This document shows, one piece after another, positions 46,440-59,127 of a DNA stretch of 64,000 nucleotides (the stretch's first letter is position 1; each line of letters begins with the position of its first letter). The notes under the pieces were generated by a model, which saw only the letters and a program-made list of their open reading frames with translations, was not told where the DNA came from and ran no database searches. The translations under genes and the position numbers were made by a program. The stretch is taken from positions 584,743-648,742 of the forward strand of contig JXTB01000177.1 in NCBI GenBank assembly GCA_002914805.1, written 5' to 3'. This stretch comes from Parasponia andersonii. Its lineage: Eukaryota; Streptophyta; Magnoliopsida; Rosales; Cannabaceae.

Positions 46440-47780
46440 AACCTGCCATGAGGTTTTCTACTCAAAGCAACAGCTATAATATTTGGTTTACCAGGATGGT
46501 ACTTCAAGTTGAAGTCATAATCTTCCATGTACTCAACACATCTACGCTACCTCAAATTTAAATCTTGTTAAGTGAAGAGATACTTCAAACTCTTGTGGTT
46601 GGAGAACACATCAAATTTTACACAATATAAGTAACATCTCCAAATTTTGAGAGCAAAAATTATTGCTTCCAATTCTACATCATTGGTAAGGTAATTCTTC
46701 TTATGTGGCTTCAACTAACGAGATACATAAGCCACTACCTTATCATTCCACATTAAGACACATCCCAGCCTTGAACTAGAAGCATCGGTGTATACAATAT
46801 CAAGTTCATTATTGTTAGGAACAGTAAGAACATGTGACATTATCAATCTCTTCTTCAATTCCATGAAAGCTTCTTCACAATCATTATTCTAGGTGAACTT
46901 GACATTTTTTCTCATTCATTTTATCAAGAGTGAGGCAATTCTCAAGAAATCTCCACAAACGACAGTAATAGGCTACTAAACCGAGGAAACTTCTTATCTC
47001 AGTTATATTCTTCACTCTTTTTGACTTTAGAATAGATTCTATCTCGGCAAGATTGACTGAAATACCTTCATGAGAAATCACATGCCCCAAGAATTTTGCT
47101 TCTATCATCTAGAAGTCACATTTGGATCACTTGGCATAAAGTTGATGATCTCTTAAGGATTGAAGTACAATCCTCATGTATTTAGCATGCTCTTCTTGAG
47201 TCTTAGAATATATCGAGATGTCGTCAATGAAAATAACTATAAATTGATAAAGATAAGGTCTAAAATTCTATTCATAAGATCCATGAACATTATAGAAGTG
47301 TTCGTTAAACCAAATTACATAACCAGGAACTCAAAATGACCATAACGAGTCCTGAATGCGGTTTTCGATATATCCTCTTCTCAAATCTTCAACTGGCAAT
47401 AACTCGATCTCAGATTGATCTTGGAGAAAAATCTTGATCCATCGAATTGATCAAATAACTCATCGATTCTTGGTAGAGGATATGTATTCTTCACTATAAG
47501 ATGATTTAATCTTTTGTAATCAACACAGAGTCTAAGCGTACTATCAGCTTTTTTCGCAAACAAAATAAGAGCACCCTATAGAGAAGTACTATTTCTAATG
47601 AATCCCTTTGACAAAAGATCATCCAACTAATTTCTCAACTCAGTCATTTCTACTAGAGCCATACGATAGGCTGAAATAGAAACTTGCTGAGCACTAAGAA
47701 TCAAATCAATGTAGAACTCGATCTCTCTGTCAGGTGATAGCTCAGTAAATCCTCCGAAAAAACATTTGGAAACTCACTAA
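46440..47780 (-). pseudogene. Tekay-like reverse transcriptase/RNase H remnant
   Basis: 47381-47563 reads [20 protein letters not shown] and [23 protein letters not shown], the catalytic box, is at 47220-47231. 46884-47108 reads EAKFLGHVISHEGISV and IRSFLGLVAYYCRL. RNase H sequence continues to about 46440. Stops and frame changes separate the blocks. Confidence 0.87.
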
Positions 47781-48043
47781 CTATTGATATCCAGGGGTGT
47801 TAATCAACAGTCCCTATCTCACTATTAATAGCAAGCAAATTTTCATAACACTCACATTTTTTCGTTCCGCACATGCATGCTTTCAAAATAAGACTAGGTT
47901 TCATAGGATTCAAATAAGCTTGATAAACAATAGGATATTCATCTTCAAGAAAAAGAGTAAATCTTTTTTTGAAACAATCAACGGTTGCTCAATATTTGGA
48001 TATTAAATTGTTGTAAAGGCAACAAAATCAAATCAGCTACTAA

Positions 48044-48337
48044 CTATTTACTGTCAATCACAATAAGACAATCACGACACATAGTAGAAACATCAGCTAT
48101 TCCACACATAGGTGTGCCCAAGGTTAAAATAGGAGCTAACACAGAATATTTTAATCCCAACAATTGAAAAAATAGCAAGGATATAAAAGAATGAGATGTA
48201 TCAGTATCAAATAAAACATGAGCACATGAGTGTGAAATGAGAATTATACCATCAATAACTCCTTTGTCAATATGATCACAACCATCTTCTATTTCGGTGA
48301 GAGCAAAGGATTGACCAAAAACTTTTTCCTTTCCCAT
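48044..48337 (-). pseudogene. Tekay-like aspartic protease remnant
   Basis: A 97-codon frame reads HVLFDTDTSHSFISLLFFQL then LGLKYSVL, the gypsy protease active-site region with DTG altered to DTD. The continuation includes GTPMCGIADVSTMCRDC, typical of this domain. Confidence 0.8.
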
Positions 48338-48369
48338 GTTCCTTCTTCTTTGATCAGGTTGGTTGCTAT

Positions 48370-49330
48370 TAGCTCCTGGTCTGGTGCTAGTATATCCACA
48401 CTCTCCTTAATTACTAGAAGATTGTAGACTCTCAAAACTCTGAGTGTAATCCAAATCCTGTGGCCTATACTAATGCTGGTACTAGAAACTGAAAGGTTGC
48501 TGGTAAGAGAAAGAGTTAAATACTTAAGACTGGCTCTGGGTTGGTCTCATCTGGTTACTCTAGAATGGTACAGATGCACTCTAGCTTTCTAATGATCCGC
48601 CTTAAGATTGTCAAAGTATTGAGTCACTATCATTTCAAGTATTGCTAGCCTTAGAGCTTCAATAAATTTGACAATCTGAAGAGTAGGATTTGTCCCCAAT
48701 AAATAAGCGTACTATGCCAACACTATGAATCGAATGACGTATTCATTCACAATCATATCACCTTGTTTGAGTCGTTCATAAACCTTAATCATAACAACTT
48801 TATGACAAGCATTAATATAGTGGCCTCTGAACAGTCCCTCAAAAATGTCCCATGTCAGATCGGTCTCTTATTGCGATAGCTTGACGACCTTACTAGTTGA
48901 GAGCTCCATCAGATAGTTTGTAAGTGACAAAGATCACTTAGAACTCAATTGGCACCCTAATGGTTTTAAAGATCCTCTTAATATCTCTAAGCCATTTCTC
49001 AACAACAATGGGGTCTAGTTTACCATTAAAAGACGATAGATTTAGCTATATAAAATTCTTAAACAAGCTAGCTTGTCAAGCATTAAGATTTCATTGAGAT
49101 TTTAGTTTTGGTATCTCTCGCAATGCATCAAATAGATTTGCTAGAGGATCAAGAACTTTTTGTTGTATTGGAAAAGTAGTTTCGATTCTTGGCTATCATC
49201 TCGATGCTCTTCTTCTCAGAGGCACCTTATTAATTTGAATTAATATGCTAAAGTGCTACTAAGACAATGATATAAAAATATTTTTTGAAAAATAATTACA
49301 ATCTAATCTAATGGTCTCACATCCTAAGCA
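48370..49330 (-). pseudogene. Tekay-like gag remnant
   Basis: Between the PBS and the protease, the minus strand keeps gag-like composition and scattered fragments but no ORF above 60 codons. The assignment rests mainly on position in the element. Confidence 0.55.
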
Positions 49331-49341
49331 AATAAACATCT

Positions 49342-49353
49342 ACTCTGATACTA
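49342..49353 (-). other. Primer-binding site of the Tekay-like element
   Basis: The minus strand reads TAGTATCAGAGT, two changes from TGGTATCAGAGC, and lies 8 bp inside the 5' LTR. Confidence 0.7.
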
Positions 49354-49361
49354 AACTTTTC

Positions 49362-52300
49362 TGTCACAACCCAAACCCTAGGCTATTAGCAGAAAGAGAA
49401 TTTCACAACTAAAAATTCAATAGTTTTGTATGAAAATTTTATATAAATAGTTTTAAAAATAAAATTTTCATAGTTTTGCGATCACCGTTAGATAGAAATT
49501 GATAATAAAATTTATAAAAGAAAACCAAGTATTATTATTATTATTCTCACAATCCAGCATAATTATACAGATTAATCCATGAAACGAGATCTTAAGCATT
49601 ATTACAAGCCAAGAAAGTAAAATAAAAATATTTTACATAGTTACCAGTTATACAACAAGATAATAAGCCCCTTACTACTCTACTCTTAAGTTTCCAAGAT
49701 CACACCAAACACTACGTAATACCTCTGAGAATCTCCTAAATAAGTCTAGAAAAGACATATTTATAAGCTACGAGGTGGCCACCATAAAAATTAGGTCAAA
49801 AGATGTCCTAACATAATGATTATGAAAATTTCCGCAGAGTGGCACTGGAGCACTAGTTGTATGGCATCGGGGCATTATTCTTGCTATCCATTTTTTCCTT
49901 CTTTGCCTAAACTAGCGCCGGAGTGCTTCTTAGTGGCGTAGGGGTGCCACTCTTTCTAGAACTTTTTTCCTCTTTAAAATTTCACTCCTTTTGAACTTTC
50001 AAAGTGCTCTAGTGCTAAAGACAAGTATCAAGGCGTTCTCTTCTTTGCCCAACTCGCCATAAATCATGTCATGTTCACCATGTTCACTAAAATTAACTAA
50101 CCTACAAAACAAAACAACGAAAAAATACATATAAAACCCTTAAAAACCTTGAGAATCTACCAAATATATAGCTTAAATGATATCTAATTCGTGAGTAAAA
50201 CTCACTTATCAAATATATAAAATAAAGTCATTAGCAAAGACGAAAAGTTACTTACCTATTCGCTAGTCTAACCAATCCACAAGCTACCATAAGAACCTAT
50301 AATTATAATAAAAATCATATATGAATATTAAACACTTAATAGGTATCTTAAATCATGCCTAACATAATGTCTAACTCATTGCCCATGCACACTCAACACA
50401 TTCACTATATTATCTTGCATAACCTCGACATCAAAAATTCATAACAATTCCAAATTAATTCTAAAAATTGTGAAACTTAGAAGACAACTTTTACAAAAGA
50501 TAGTGGTTCTAAAAGTGCCAAGAACATAACTGTAACGTCCATAAGTGGACTCCACGAAGCCAAGCAAGCCGCTATCACGTTATACTCTAAATTCTGAAAG
50601 TTACAAAAATTTTCTAAATTCGTAATGCTCACTTCAAAAGGCTATATCTCTCTCGTTTTAAGTCTATTTGACAAATTGTATACCATTTGAAAGTTTATTC
50701 GATAAGCTTTCTAACTATACCAAATATGACCCTATTAAACCACCGGTAACATCAGCAAAACTAGTCACAGTCTCTGTTGCATTTAATGTCTTAGACCAAA
50801 ACTCAAAAATCTACAACTTTTAATCTAGACATCTAAAACACGCAATTTTTGTCTTGTTTTAAACCTTACAATGAGAGTAATCAACTAAAATATAAATTAA
50901 CCCTAGAATCATGACGGAAACAAAAAGATGCTTAAAGCATTCTAAACCCTAGATAATGAATTAATCACAAAATTCCCAAATAATAGATTGACAATTGATG
51001 GGGAAGAGTTCTTTACCTTAGAAAATTGAGAATCAACCTTTTTATAATCTTTCCTCTAATTTGGAGCCTCTCAGTCGTTTTCATATTTGATGAGTGAGTT
51101 TTACTCACAAATTAGATATCATTTAAGCTATACATTTGGTGGATTCTCGAGGTTTTTAGGAGTTTTGTTTGTGTTTTTTTTTGGTTTTTTTTTGTCTTGT
51201 AGGTTAGTTAATTATGGTCACATGGTGAAAATAGCATTATTTATCGCGAGTTGGCCAAAAAAGAGAACTTCTTGATACTTGTCTTTGGCACTAGAGCACT
51301 TTAGAGGTTCAAAAGGAGTGAAATTTTAAAGAGGAAAAAAAGTTCCAGAGAGAGTGGCACCCCGGTGCCATTAATAAGCACTCCAGCGCTAGTTCAGGCA
51401 AAGAAGGAACAAATGGACAGCAAGAGTGGCGTCCTGACACCGTACAACTGGTGCTCCAGTGCCACTCTACAGGAATTTTCATAATCAGTATTTTAGGATG
51501 CCTTTTAACTTAGTTTTTGTGGTGGCCGCCTCCTAACTTATAAATAGGTCTTTTCTAGTCTTATTTAGGAGATTCTCAAGCCAAAAACAATTGAGAATAT
51601 AAGAGAGAAAGTGAGAGTGAAAGATTGAAGGCAGATTGATTGGCAACCCAGAGATAGAACACCATTAATTTGACTTCTATTTCTACTCTTCTTTGTTCTT
51701 TTTTTTTCCTATATCTAGAACCATGTTTAGAGTTTTCTCTTTACCATAAACTTATTTAATTTTCTAGGGCTACAATGTAGCGGGATTATGATGTCAAGTT
51801 GATGTTTATTTCTATTCTATACTAATTATATTAACCTATTCTTCATGCTTATGAGAGCCTAATCAAATTTTGTATGAATTAGAGGTTTAATCTAAGATCT
51901 TATAAGAGAGAATTGAATTTGTCTTGATTAATATGACATGGGATTATCATAGAATAGAGATATCTTTGAAGGTTGTGCAATAATATGAATTTCTTGTGCT
52001 TATTAAGTTTTAGTGGATTCATACTTTACACAGAAATATTGGAACTTGTTTACTAAAACATGCCTGTTGATTCTTGAGAAAAATTGACATAAAAATTAGA
52101 AATATTCCTTGTTAGCACAGGGAATGAGTATAAATTGGTTGGATTGATTAATTTAGATGAAATCGAAACCCTAGGTTTTTAATCATTGGAAGTTTTATTG
52201 AGTTAGTTATAAGCTTGATTTTATTTATTTAATTGCTTTTGTTTTATTTCTTTTCAATTGTCACAATTACAATTGTTCAAATAAAATTTAGAATTAATAT

Positions 52301-53874
52301 AATTCGGTAATTGGCGATACAAGTCTCTGTGGGACGATACTTTATTTACACTATATTACTTGTTCGATGACATTCACTTGCGTTCAATAAATTCTATAAC
52401 AATCTAGATACTACCTGAAGGCATATCAGTAAAATCTTATACAAGGGTCTAGGTCTCTCACATAGCTGTAACAACTCGTCAGCGATCTAAACTATCGCGA
52501 TGCGATAATGAACTTCAAGTGTATGATCCTACAGTATGTATCTAAGAATCAATCAAATCATGCTTTAAAATCTAACTCGGCAATATTCTGAGATTTACTA
52601 TAATATGAGGGGCATACCATTGTTTTACCTCATAATCACAATTTAAAAATATGAATAAAAATCCACACAGCCCAATCCCAGTATAATCAAATATGTTTCA
52701 ACAATTTATCAAATCATCATAAAATCAAGATGTTTCGTAAATAAGTTTTGATGCAATTAAAAATCAAAACAGATGGAAAATCATATAATTGAACCCCTAC
52801 CTCGATATAGTAGTAATACCAAGCTAATGACGCTCGAAAAATTTCACGTTGGTCACTTGGGTATTCGAACAGTCGTTTCCGAATGTTGGTAAGTACACTT
52901 TAAAAGGTAACTTTTCCAATGGAGCCTCAGATTGAAAAACAAATGTTACCACTAAAGTCATAGCACCCAAAAATGCTAGGTTGGACATATAATTTCTCAT
53001 AAGTGGGTCCCAGTACAGGACCTGCCTTGTCGCACGGTACTATTCATGAGCCACATGCCTCAATTTTTATGTCACTTCAGAACATAGTGATATTTTGTAT
53101 CAAAATTCGTCTCTCGACCTCACTGAGTCCAAATTTGAAGTTAAAATTTAGTTTCAAGGTCCCGAGCCTTAAATAGGCTTTAAAATCTATAATTTACAAA
53201 AATATCACTTTTTCGAAATATTTAGAACAATTCTCACTTTTTTAATTTGATAATTAACACGTCTTTCCACACCACAAAATCATATTTGTTTCATCTCAAT
53301 CTCCTTTTTGGTATAATTTTCTCAGTCTAATTAATTATTTGACGAAAATATCATAAATTAAATATTTAAATATGGTAATAGGGATGAGACACTGACCAGC
53401 GGCGATTTGAGTCATAAAACCAGTTGGAGGAGATCGAGAACAACAATAGGATGTGAAACGTGTCGGCAGTATAATACTACGACACTGAATGGCAAGAATT
53501 TGGCCGGAAAACGTCAACGGAGGCGGAAATTTTGAAGACCTGGATTTATTGGCAATTTTTTAAACTGTTACCCACGTGTCAGCTACTACACATGTGGTGC
53601 ACTATTTCGTTAATTACACTTTGGCCCAAATTTCAACAAATTCTTACAATTTTACTCTAATTATTTAAACTTTAGCCCATGATTTCTAATTTCTTTCCTA
53701 CTTAAGTCCTAATGAACCAAAACTTTATTTTTTCCAGATTCAACCTAATTACTTTAATTTAATTATTTCAAATATTTTATTTAAATAAAATAAAAAATTA
53801 AAATTACCAAAATGTTATTCCTTTTAAAAATTACTCTTTTGCCTTTTTTTTTAAAAAAGAAATTGAATTTTACA
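49362..53874 (-). repeat. Right (5') LTR of the Tekay-like element, interrupted
   Basis: It begins TGTCACAACCCAAACCC and ends GAATTTTACA. It aligns with the left LTR over 49362-49726 and 52410-53874. Between them is a 2.7-kb insert. About 240 bp present in the left LTR (40196-40437) are missing near 49714, and about 30 bp at the insert junction, so the site suffered deletion as well as insertion. Confidence 0.87.
49727..52409. mobile_element. Insert with ~490 bp inverted arms nested in an LTR
   Basis: 49727-50215 and 51084-51577 are diverged reverse complements; they share, inverted, GAGAATCTCCTAAATAAG, the tract with ACTAGCGC and GGAGTGCT, and GTGAGTAAAACTCAC. The 868-bp spacer has no ORF. 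The right arm continues for ~830 bp (to about 52405) without partner and ends with CTCTGTGGGACGATACTTT and TTGCGTTCA, resembling an LTR end. The likeliest reading is an LTR-like sequence starting TGATGAGTGAG with a second, shorter inverted copy. No clean target duplication. Confidence 0.65.
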
Positions 53875-53879
53875 ATTTA

Positions 53880-54099
53880 GGTAATCAAGGGTATCCCTAT
53901 TTCAAACAGAGATGTGACAATTTTGCTTATCAAGGAAAATTCGGAAGCTTTTAAACTTATTCTTGATCCTCAAGCCAATATTTTAGCATCCTAGCAAGTA
54001 GTTTGATGTTTAGTTTTATAAATTTTAGTTCATGTATGAATTCTCATGATTTTTTTCGCTTTTAACCTTTCTTTTTTTCTTTTGTGGACTATCTAGGGA
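53880..54099. other. Short non-coding spacer
   Basis: DNA between the ATTTA duplication of the Tekay-like element and the next LTR fragment. Nothing recognised. Confidence 0.35.
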
Positions 54100-56640
54100 T
54101 GAAAGGTCTCAATCTTGGATCCCCATGCAAATAATCCCAAGATGGTAATAACTAGCAGTCCTACTTCAAAAATTGGAAAATTTACTTGAATTAGAAATTT
54201 CTGATTTAGTTGTAAAAGTATCCAAAAACTTTTCAATTCGTAGAAATGTTTTATTTTTCCTAAAAAGTTCTGAAATTCTAACTAATGAACTAATCCCATA
54301 ATTTCGTATTTCACCATTAAACATAAATCAAGTAATAATTAGAAAGACATAGTCCACTATAAGTATGCATCATCATCTTCCTCATTATCACATTATATCA
54401 AACACTAACATGGGATATAAGTTTATAGACATAATTGTAACATAGAAAACTTGGTTGAATTCTAATCAGGTTTTCATAAATCCAAGATAGGAAATAAACA
54501 TCAAGCTTGGTCTAAGTCTCCTAGCATTACCAAGAAATTGATACCATTAGTCAAATGCCTCCTACTTAAATGACTATTGATCTCCAAGATTACACTAAAC
54601 ACCATCTAAGGAAGGAAAAAGAATGAAGTAAGCATGGAATACCTAGTAAGAAACTCAATTATCTTTTTAGAAATTATTTTCTTTATAAAAGTCCCTACGT
54701 GATTAGTTATATTGGAAAACATTCATTGAATCATATGTACAAACCAAATGCAAAAAATATTATCCATATATGAAAACATAGCATGAAAATAATTATAAAT
54801 CAACTTAAGTACAATAAGCTCAGATCTACTCATCACGACCAAAAGTATCTTGCATTAATGTATACTAGATACCCTAGACTCAACACATACATGGTCATGT
54901 GTATAGGATTTTTGACATGGGTTTTGACATGGGTTTACGGACTTTGCACTGACAATGAGGGTCTAACCTCCTAGCCAAAGAATCTTACAAATATTTATGG
55001 GCTTTGCACTAATAATAAGGACTAACTACCAACTAAATGAAATGTGATGCCTAAGACGACCTCATATGTGATTATATAGTATGTGAAATATAAATTGTAC
55101 TCAAAACAACCATGTAGTATTTCACAAATCTAAAATGTGCTCTGGTTTTATATAAAATCATTTTCACTCTTGAAAAGCTAACAACATAGTGGTTGTATTT
55201 TGATCAACTCCAAAATTCAAACCGACAAAAGAATCATATACAAACATCCCAAAGTAGTTTTCTAACATCTCAAATCCATCTAGCAATTCATAAAATCATT
55301 CAAAGCAATAAAATCCATATTTTTCAAAAAATAACGACATAATCAAATTTTATGCAAAACAAGCATAAAAATAAAGTAATTGAATTCTCCTTCCTCATCA
55401 TGAAAGACATATGAAAGTTACAAGGGCTCGTGGCATTGAGGGGAAGCTAAATAAAGAGCCAATGAGCGATGTCGAGTCTCGATCGCTTGCTTGGGAGGGT
55501 GACTTTTCTACCAAAGCTTCAAATTGTGACTTTGAGGCCTTTAAAGTGTTCTTAGCATCAAAAATAGCAAGATTAGCTATATAACTCACCTAATTCCAAG
55601 ACAAGGCCAAACCCAACCCCTAATATGCTAATAGAGTTGATTTTCGAGCTTTAGTATCTCGAAAATCATTCCCATTGCGAAACACATCAATATTATTTAT
55701 CATAGCTCATTTCTTTAACTCACTTAGCTCAGATTTAGAATTGAAGCTTCGTTTTAAGGTCTAGGGAAAAAATTTACGATTTTAAACCAAACTTTCAAGA
55801 AAGGGCTAAAAATATTGATTCTATTACAAATATACCACATTTTGAGAAATTATTTTTGAAAAATACTAACTTTTCTTTTAACAATCATCTTAAACCAAAT
55901 TCTAATCTTCAATAATGTCAACCATCCATTCTCATAACTTCATTCATATCTTTTCCATCCAAGAATTTATAACGTCACTATTTTGATAAATAATTGCAAG
56001 AATGCCAACAAAATTTTAGTAGAAAATTGTCCAGTTCCTTCAAAAGCTCACTAGAGACGAATTGCTTGAATCCGATTGCTGGGATGTGTCGGGTTAAGCT
56101 TAGGAAGGGTTGGGCTTGCCGACAAAGGAGAAGAATAATCGCGAAATCACCAGAAGCAACTGCGATTGGGCTCAGCTACACACATGTTTTCTCGGTGGCA
56201 TGACTTGAGGTGGTGGCCAGCTACGCTACTTCGCTGGTCGTCTAGGAGCGGCCTAATTGAAGGGTCGGGCCTGGGCTGCTCCTGGTGGCCAGATTTTGGA
56301 GGTGAACTTGAAAGGGAGAGAGATGGAGGAAGGGAAATGGGAGCCTGAGGGGAAAATTAGGGATTTGGAAAAACTGGCGATTTCATTTTTGATATGTGGC
56401 ATAAATGGACTGGTTACCATGCTTTTAAAATTACCATTTAACCTGAGTTTTTAATGTTCATCTCTATTTAGCCCCTAAAAATTCGAATTTGACCCTAAAG
56501 TCCTCCGACACTTCTCACTCTAACCTCCACTCAAAACTAAATTGATATGTGAAATTACCACCATACACCTTATAAAATTCAAGGTTTTCGTAAGGATCGC
56601 ATAAATTTGAACTTAAAATGACGCTTATGCAATAGATAAG
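54100..56640 (-). repeat. Antisense gypsy LTR fragment, ends uncertain
   Basis: Family landmarks in + strand order: ACACCATCTAAGGAAGG with a following CTAGTAAGAAACTCAATTATC (near 54600-54662), a repeated TTTGCACT(G/A)A motif at 54940-55010, the GTAATTGAATTCTCC segment near 55376 and the GC-rich patch at 56030-56350. Neither the TGTCA start nor the TTTTACA end is clear. ORFs at 55994-56454 lie in the GC-rich patch and do not resemble known proteins. Confidence 0.6.
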
Positions 56641-56690
56641 TTGCTGGCTTAGTAGGTTGCAACAATATTGTTTCCGACTTTGTATACCTT

Positions 56691-57523
56691 TGTGTGGGAC
56701 CCGTTCCCAAATCATGCACCACGTGGACGATTAAGTGGCAGAACAGGTCACAAACGGGGCCCACCATCCGACAGGCATCGAGAGTGTTTAGCTAAAGACC
56801 ACGCGGGCCGTACGTGATTTCACAATCGGCCATTGGGCCGTCCGAGGTTAGGGCCGAGCCCATCACAGACCCTGAACAGACTCGGCCCAGTCAGACCCTT
56901 ACCTCCACAGCTGGGGACGGAAGCCCCAAGGGTCTTCCACCAAAATACGATGGAAAGCAACTCACAACTCCAGACCCAGATAGAGCATTTAATGCAATCT
57001 TGGGTAGGCGTGCGCAGGGGGGCAAGCCGTCTTGATAGAATGGCGATTTGACCAAATCTCGCCCCTGACAGATTCAAGCCATAGGAGGCAGCGAAAACCA
57101 GGCTACATCGATACAAAGATGATCACAGTAATCTTAGCCCGTGACCTCTGAGAAACATTTTGAGGAAAAAGGTACTCAGTCCAGAGATTGAGACTGGAGT
57201 GGTTCACAATCTCCGGACTACATATATATGAGCCATGCGTTCCCAAATGGAGCATGTACGCTTACAAGAAAGAAGTGTATGAAAAAAACTTATGAGCAAG
57301 AAACAAACATATACGCATATAGAACTAATTCCTTGCTACCATGAATCAAAGATAGGCCACTGACTTAAGCATCGGAGAGTCTTTGCAGGTGGCCACCCCC
57401 GCCTCTCCGACCCTGCCTGGAGTTCAAGGTACTTTTGGGATAGCGAGGACACGTGGACAGTTGGAGAGTACAGCATCAGCGGTTCAGAGACACATGGATG
57501 GCTGGAGAGAAACCGCTCCAACA
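56691..57523 (+). repeat. 5' LTR of the Tat-lineage element, left edge uncertain
   Basis: The right edge is set by CCAACA directly before the PBS. The left edge is placed at TGTGTGGGACCC where base composition changes. ACATATATATGAG at about 57219-57231 is a plausible TATA box. ORFs in this stretch are chance. Confidence 0.6.
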
Positions 57524-57526
57524 GTT

Positions 57527-57543
57527 TGGTGCCGTCTGTGGGA
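57527..57543 (+). other. Primer-binding site of the Tat-lineage element
   Basis: TGGTGCCGTCTGTGGGA lies 3 bp inside the LTR and matches the TGGCGCCGTCTGTGGG type site found in many plant gypsy elements; it is not the Met-tRNA site used by the other elements here. Confidence 0.7.
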
Positions 57544-57621
57544 AATAACGATTGAGCGTGAGAAAAAGAGTAGGAAACTCACGATCGCACTCTCCACAAA
57601 CAAAAGGCCATACAACGTTGG

Positions 57622-59127
57622 ATGGCACCCTCGAGGATGACATCCAGGAGCACACATCTCGACGACGAAGGGAGCTCCCGAGAAGCACGATCAGACCTGA
57701 AGCAGAAGTTGGATCAGATGCTCGCCGCCTTGACGGAAGCAAACCGGAAGGCAGAGATGGCCCACGAGGCCGTACTAAGTTTGAGGGACGAAGTCGCAGA
57801 GGTATGCAAAGATAACATCCGCATCGAAGGTCTGCTGGCGAGTGAAGACAGAAGCCAGCGGAGAGAAGATTTTGACGAAGAAGTCGAACAAGAATTTGGA
57901 AGCCAACCGCGAGGAGAAGTTCCCGCCCCATCAGGATCGCGGATGCAGGGCAAGACAAAGCCAATCGAGACCCCTCCAGGAAAGGGGGCGATGGGCGGAA
58001 GACCCCATGGAAGCCCAGGAGATACGCCTCCCGACCGGAAGCAGGAGATGATGGCAGAGTTGGGAAAGAGACTCGGGGCCCATCACAGCCAGACCCCCGA
58101 CGATCTGGCAGAGCAAACGGTGCGAGGGATCAACCGGATGGCCTTTGCCGACTGGATCCAGATGGAGCCTAGGCCGAGGGACTTCACAACCCCGACCTTC
58201 AAACCATTCGAGGGGAAAACCGACCCCCTCGATCACATATACCACTTCTAGTAGAAGATGGCTTTGGAAACCAGGGACGAGGCCGTGACCTATAAAGATT
58301 TCTCTACGAATCTGGCAGGACCAGCCCTGCTATAGTTCAGACAGCTCCTAGAAAAATCCATAAATGGGTTCGAAGATTTCTGCAAACTTTTCCTAAAGCA
58401 GTACGCGGGCGTCCGGAGACAACAAAAAACCATGCAAGACCTTGACCGGTTGGAGCAGGCCGCAGATGAGTCCCCACGAGACTACCTGTCGCATTTCCTC
58501 GAGGTAATGTCCCTAGTCCATAAAGTAGACTCAATCCAAGCTGCAGGATCGTTCGTCAGGAGCCTGCAGCCAGGATCAATGCTATCAGACCACCTTCTTT
58601 TGAATCTCCCGTACGATATGGCAGACGTCTAAGCGAAGTCAGAAGGGGTATTCAGGGTGCTGGAAAGCCATCAGAAGGTGCCCAAGACCTCCGCCACGAT
58701 AACAACGACGTCGGCACAACCTCCAGCCCCGTAAGGGGTAAAGAGACCCTCGCTGGACCAAGCTGTGACTCCGAAACGGGAAACCCCCATTCAAAGAAAT
58801 CAGGAAGATGGCAAGAGGAGGAAGACGTCCCGCGACCCTCTACCGAAGTATGAGCTCAACATGCCAATCGACGTGATCTACCTCCAAAGCAAGGACAGGG
58901 GCATTTTCAAAGACCCACGCAAATCTGGCGTCCCTGAGCATATGAAGAACAGGAATAGGTATTGCCAGTTTCACAAAGACTTTGGGCACGACACCGTCTA
59001 CTGCCGCAACCTCTATGAACAGGTCATGATGGCGATTCATGCCGGCAGGTTGAAACAATATGTGAAAACCGGTGGAACCCAGCCGCTGGAAGATGTCACC
59101 AGGCCTGAAAAAGGGAAGCAGACCTAA
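57622..59127 (+). pseudogene. Tat-lineage gag with in-frame stops
   Basis: One frame runs from an ATG at 57622. It includes a Glu/Arg-rich helical N-terminus, then FTTPTFKPFEGKTDPLDHIYHF, then FCKLFLKQYAGVRRQQKT and DESPRDYLSHFLEVM, the gag core, and a zinc-knuckle-like CQFHKDFGHDTVYC. Stops are at 58249, 58252 (two TAG in a row), 58333 (TAG), 58630 (TAA), 58732 (TAA) and 59125 (TAA). The 58249/58252 pair falls where two Gln would fit. Confidence 0.85.

Larger units (their letters stand above)
39855..53874 (-). mobile_element. Complete antisense Tekay-like Ty3/gypsy retrotransposon with nested inserts
   Basis: LTRs at 39855-42215 and 49362-53874 (the latter interrupted), PBS at 49342-49353, and an exact ATTTA on both sides (39850-39854, 53875-53879) define a 14.0-kb minus-strand element. 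Without the two inserts (about 42718-45489 and 49727-52409) the internal region is ~4.4 kb, right for gag-pol of a chromovirus with long LTRs. Domain order on the minus strand is gag, protease, RT, RNase H, integrase, C-terminal tail. Stops throughout show it is inactive. Confidence 0.88.

Noticed and set aside
32534..53874. Idea that the two antisense gypsy elements form one composite unit
   Set aside because: Each has its own LTR pair, PBS and target duplication (TTAA and ATTTA), with 1.2 kb of other DNA between them, so they are separate insertions.
57476..57964. 162-codon minus-strand ORF
   Set aside because: It overlaps the LTR end, PBS and gag start of the Tat-lineage element and lies opposite real coding sequence in a GC-rich region. 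No protein signature; a shadow.
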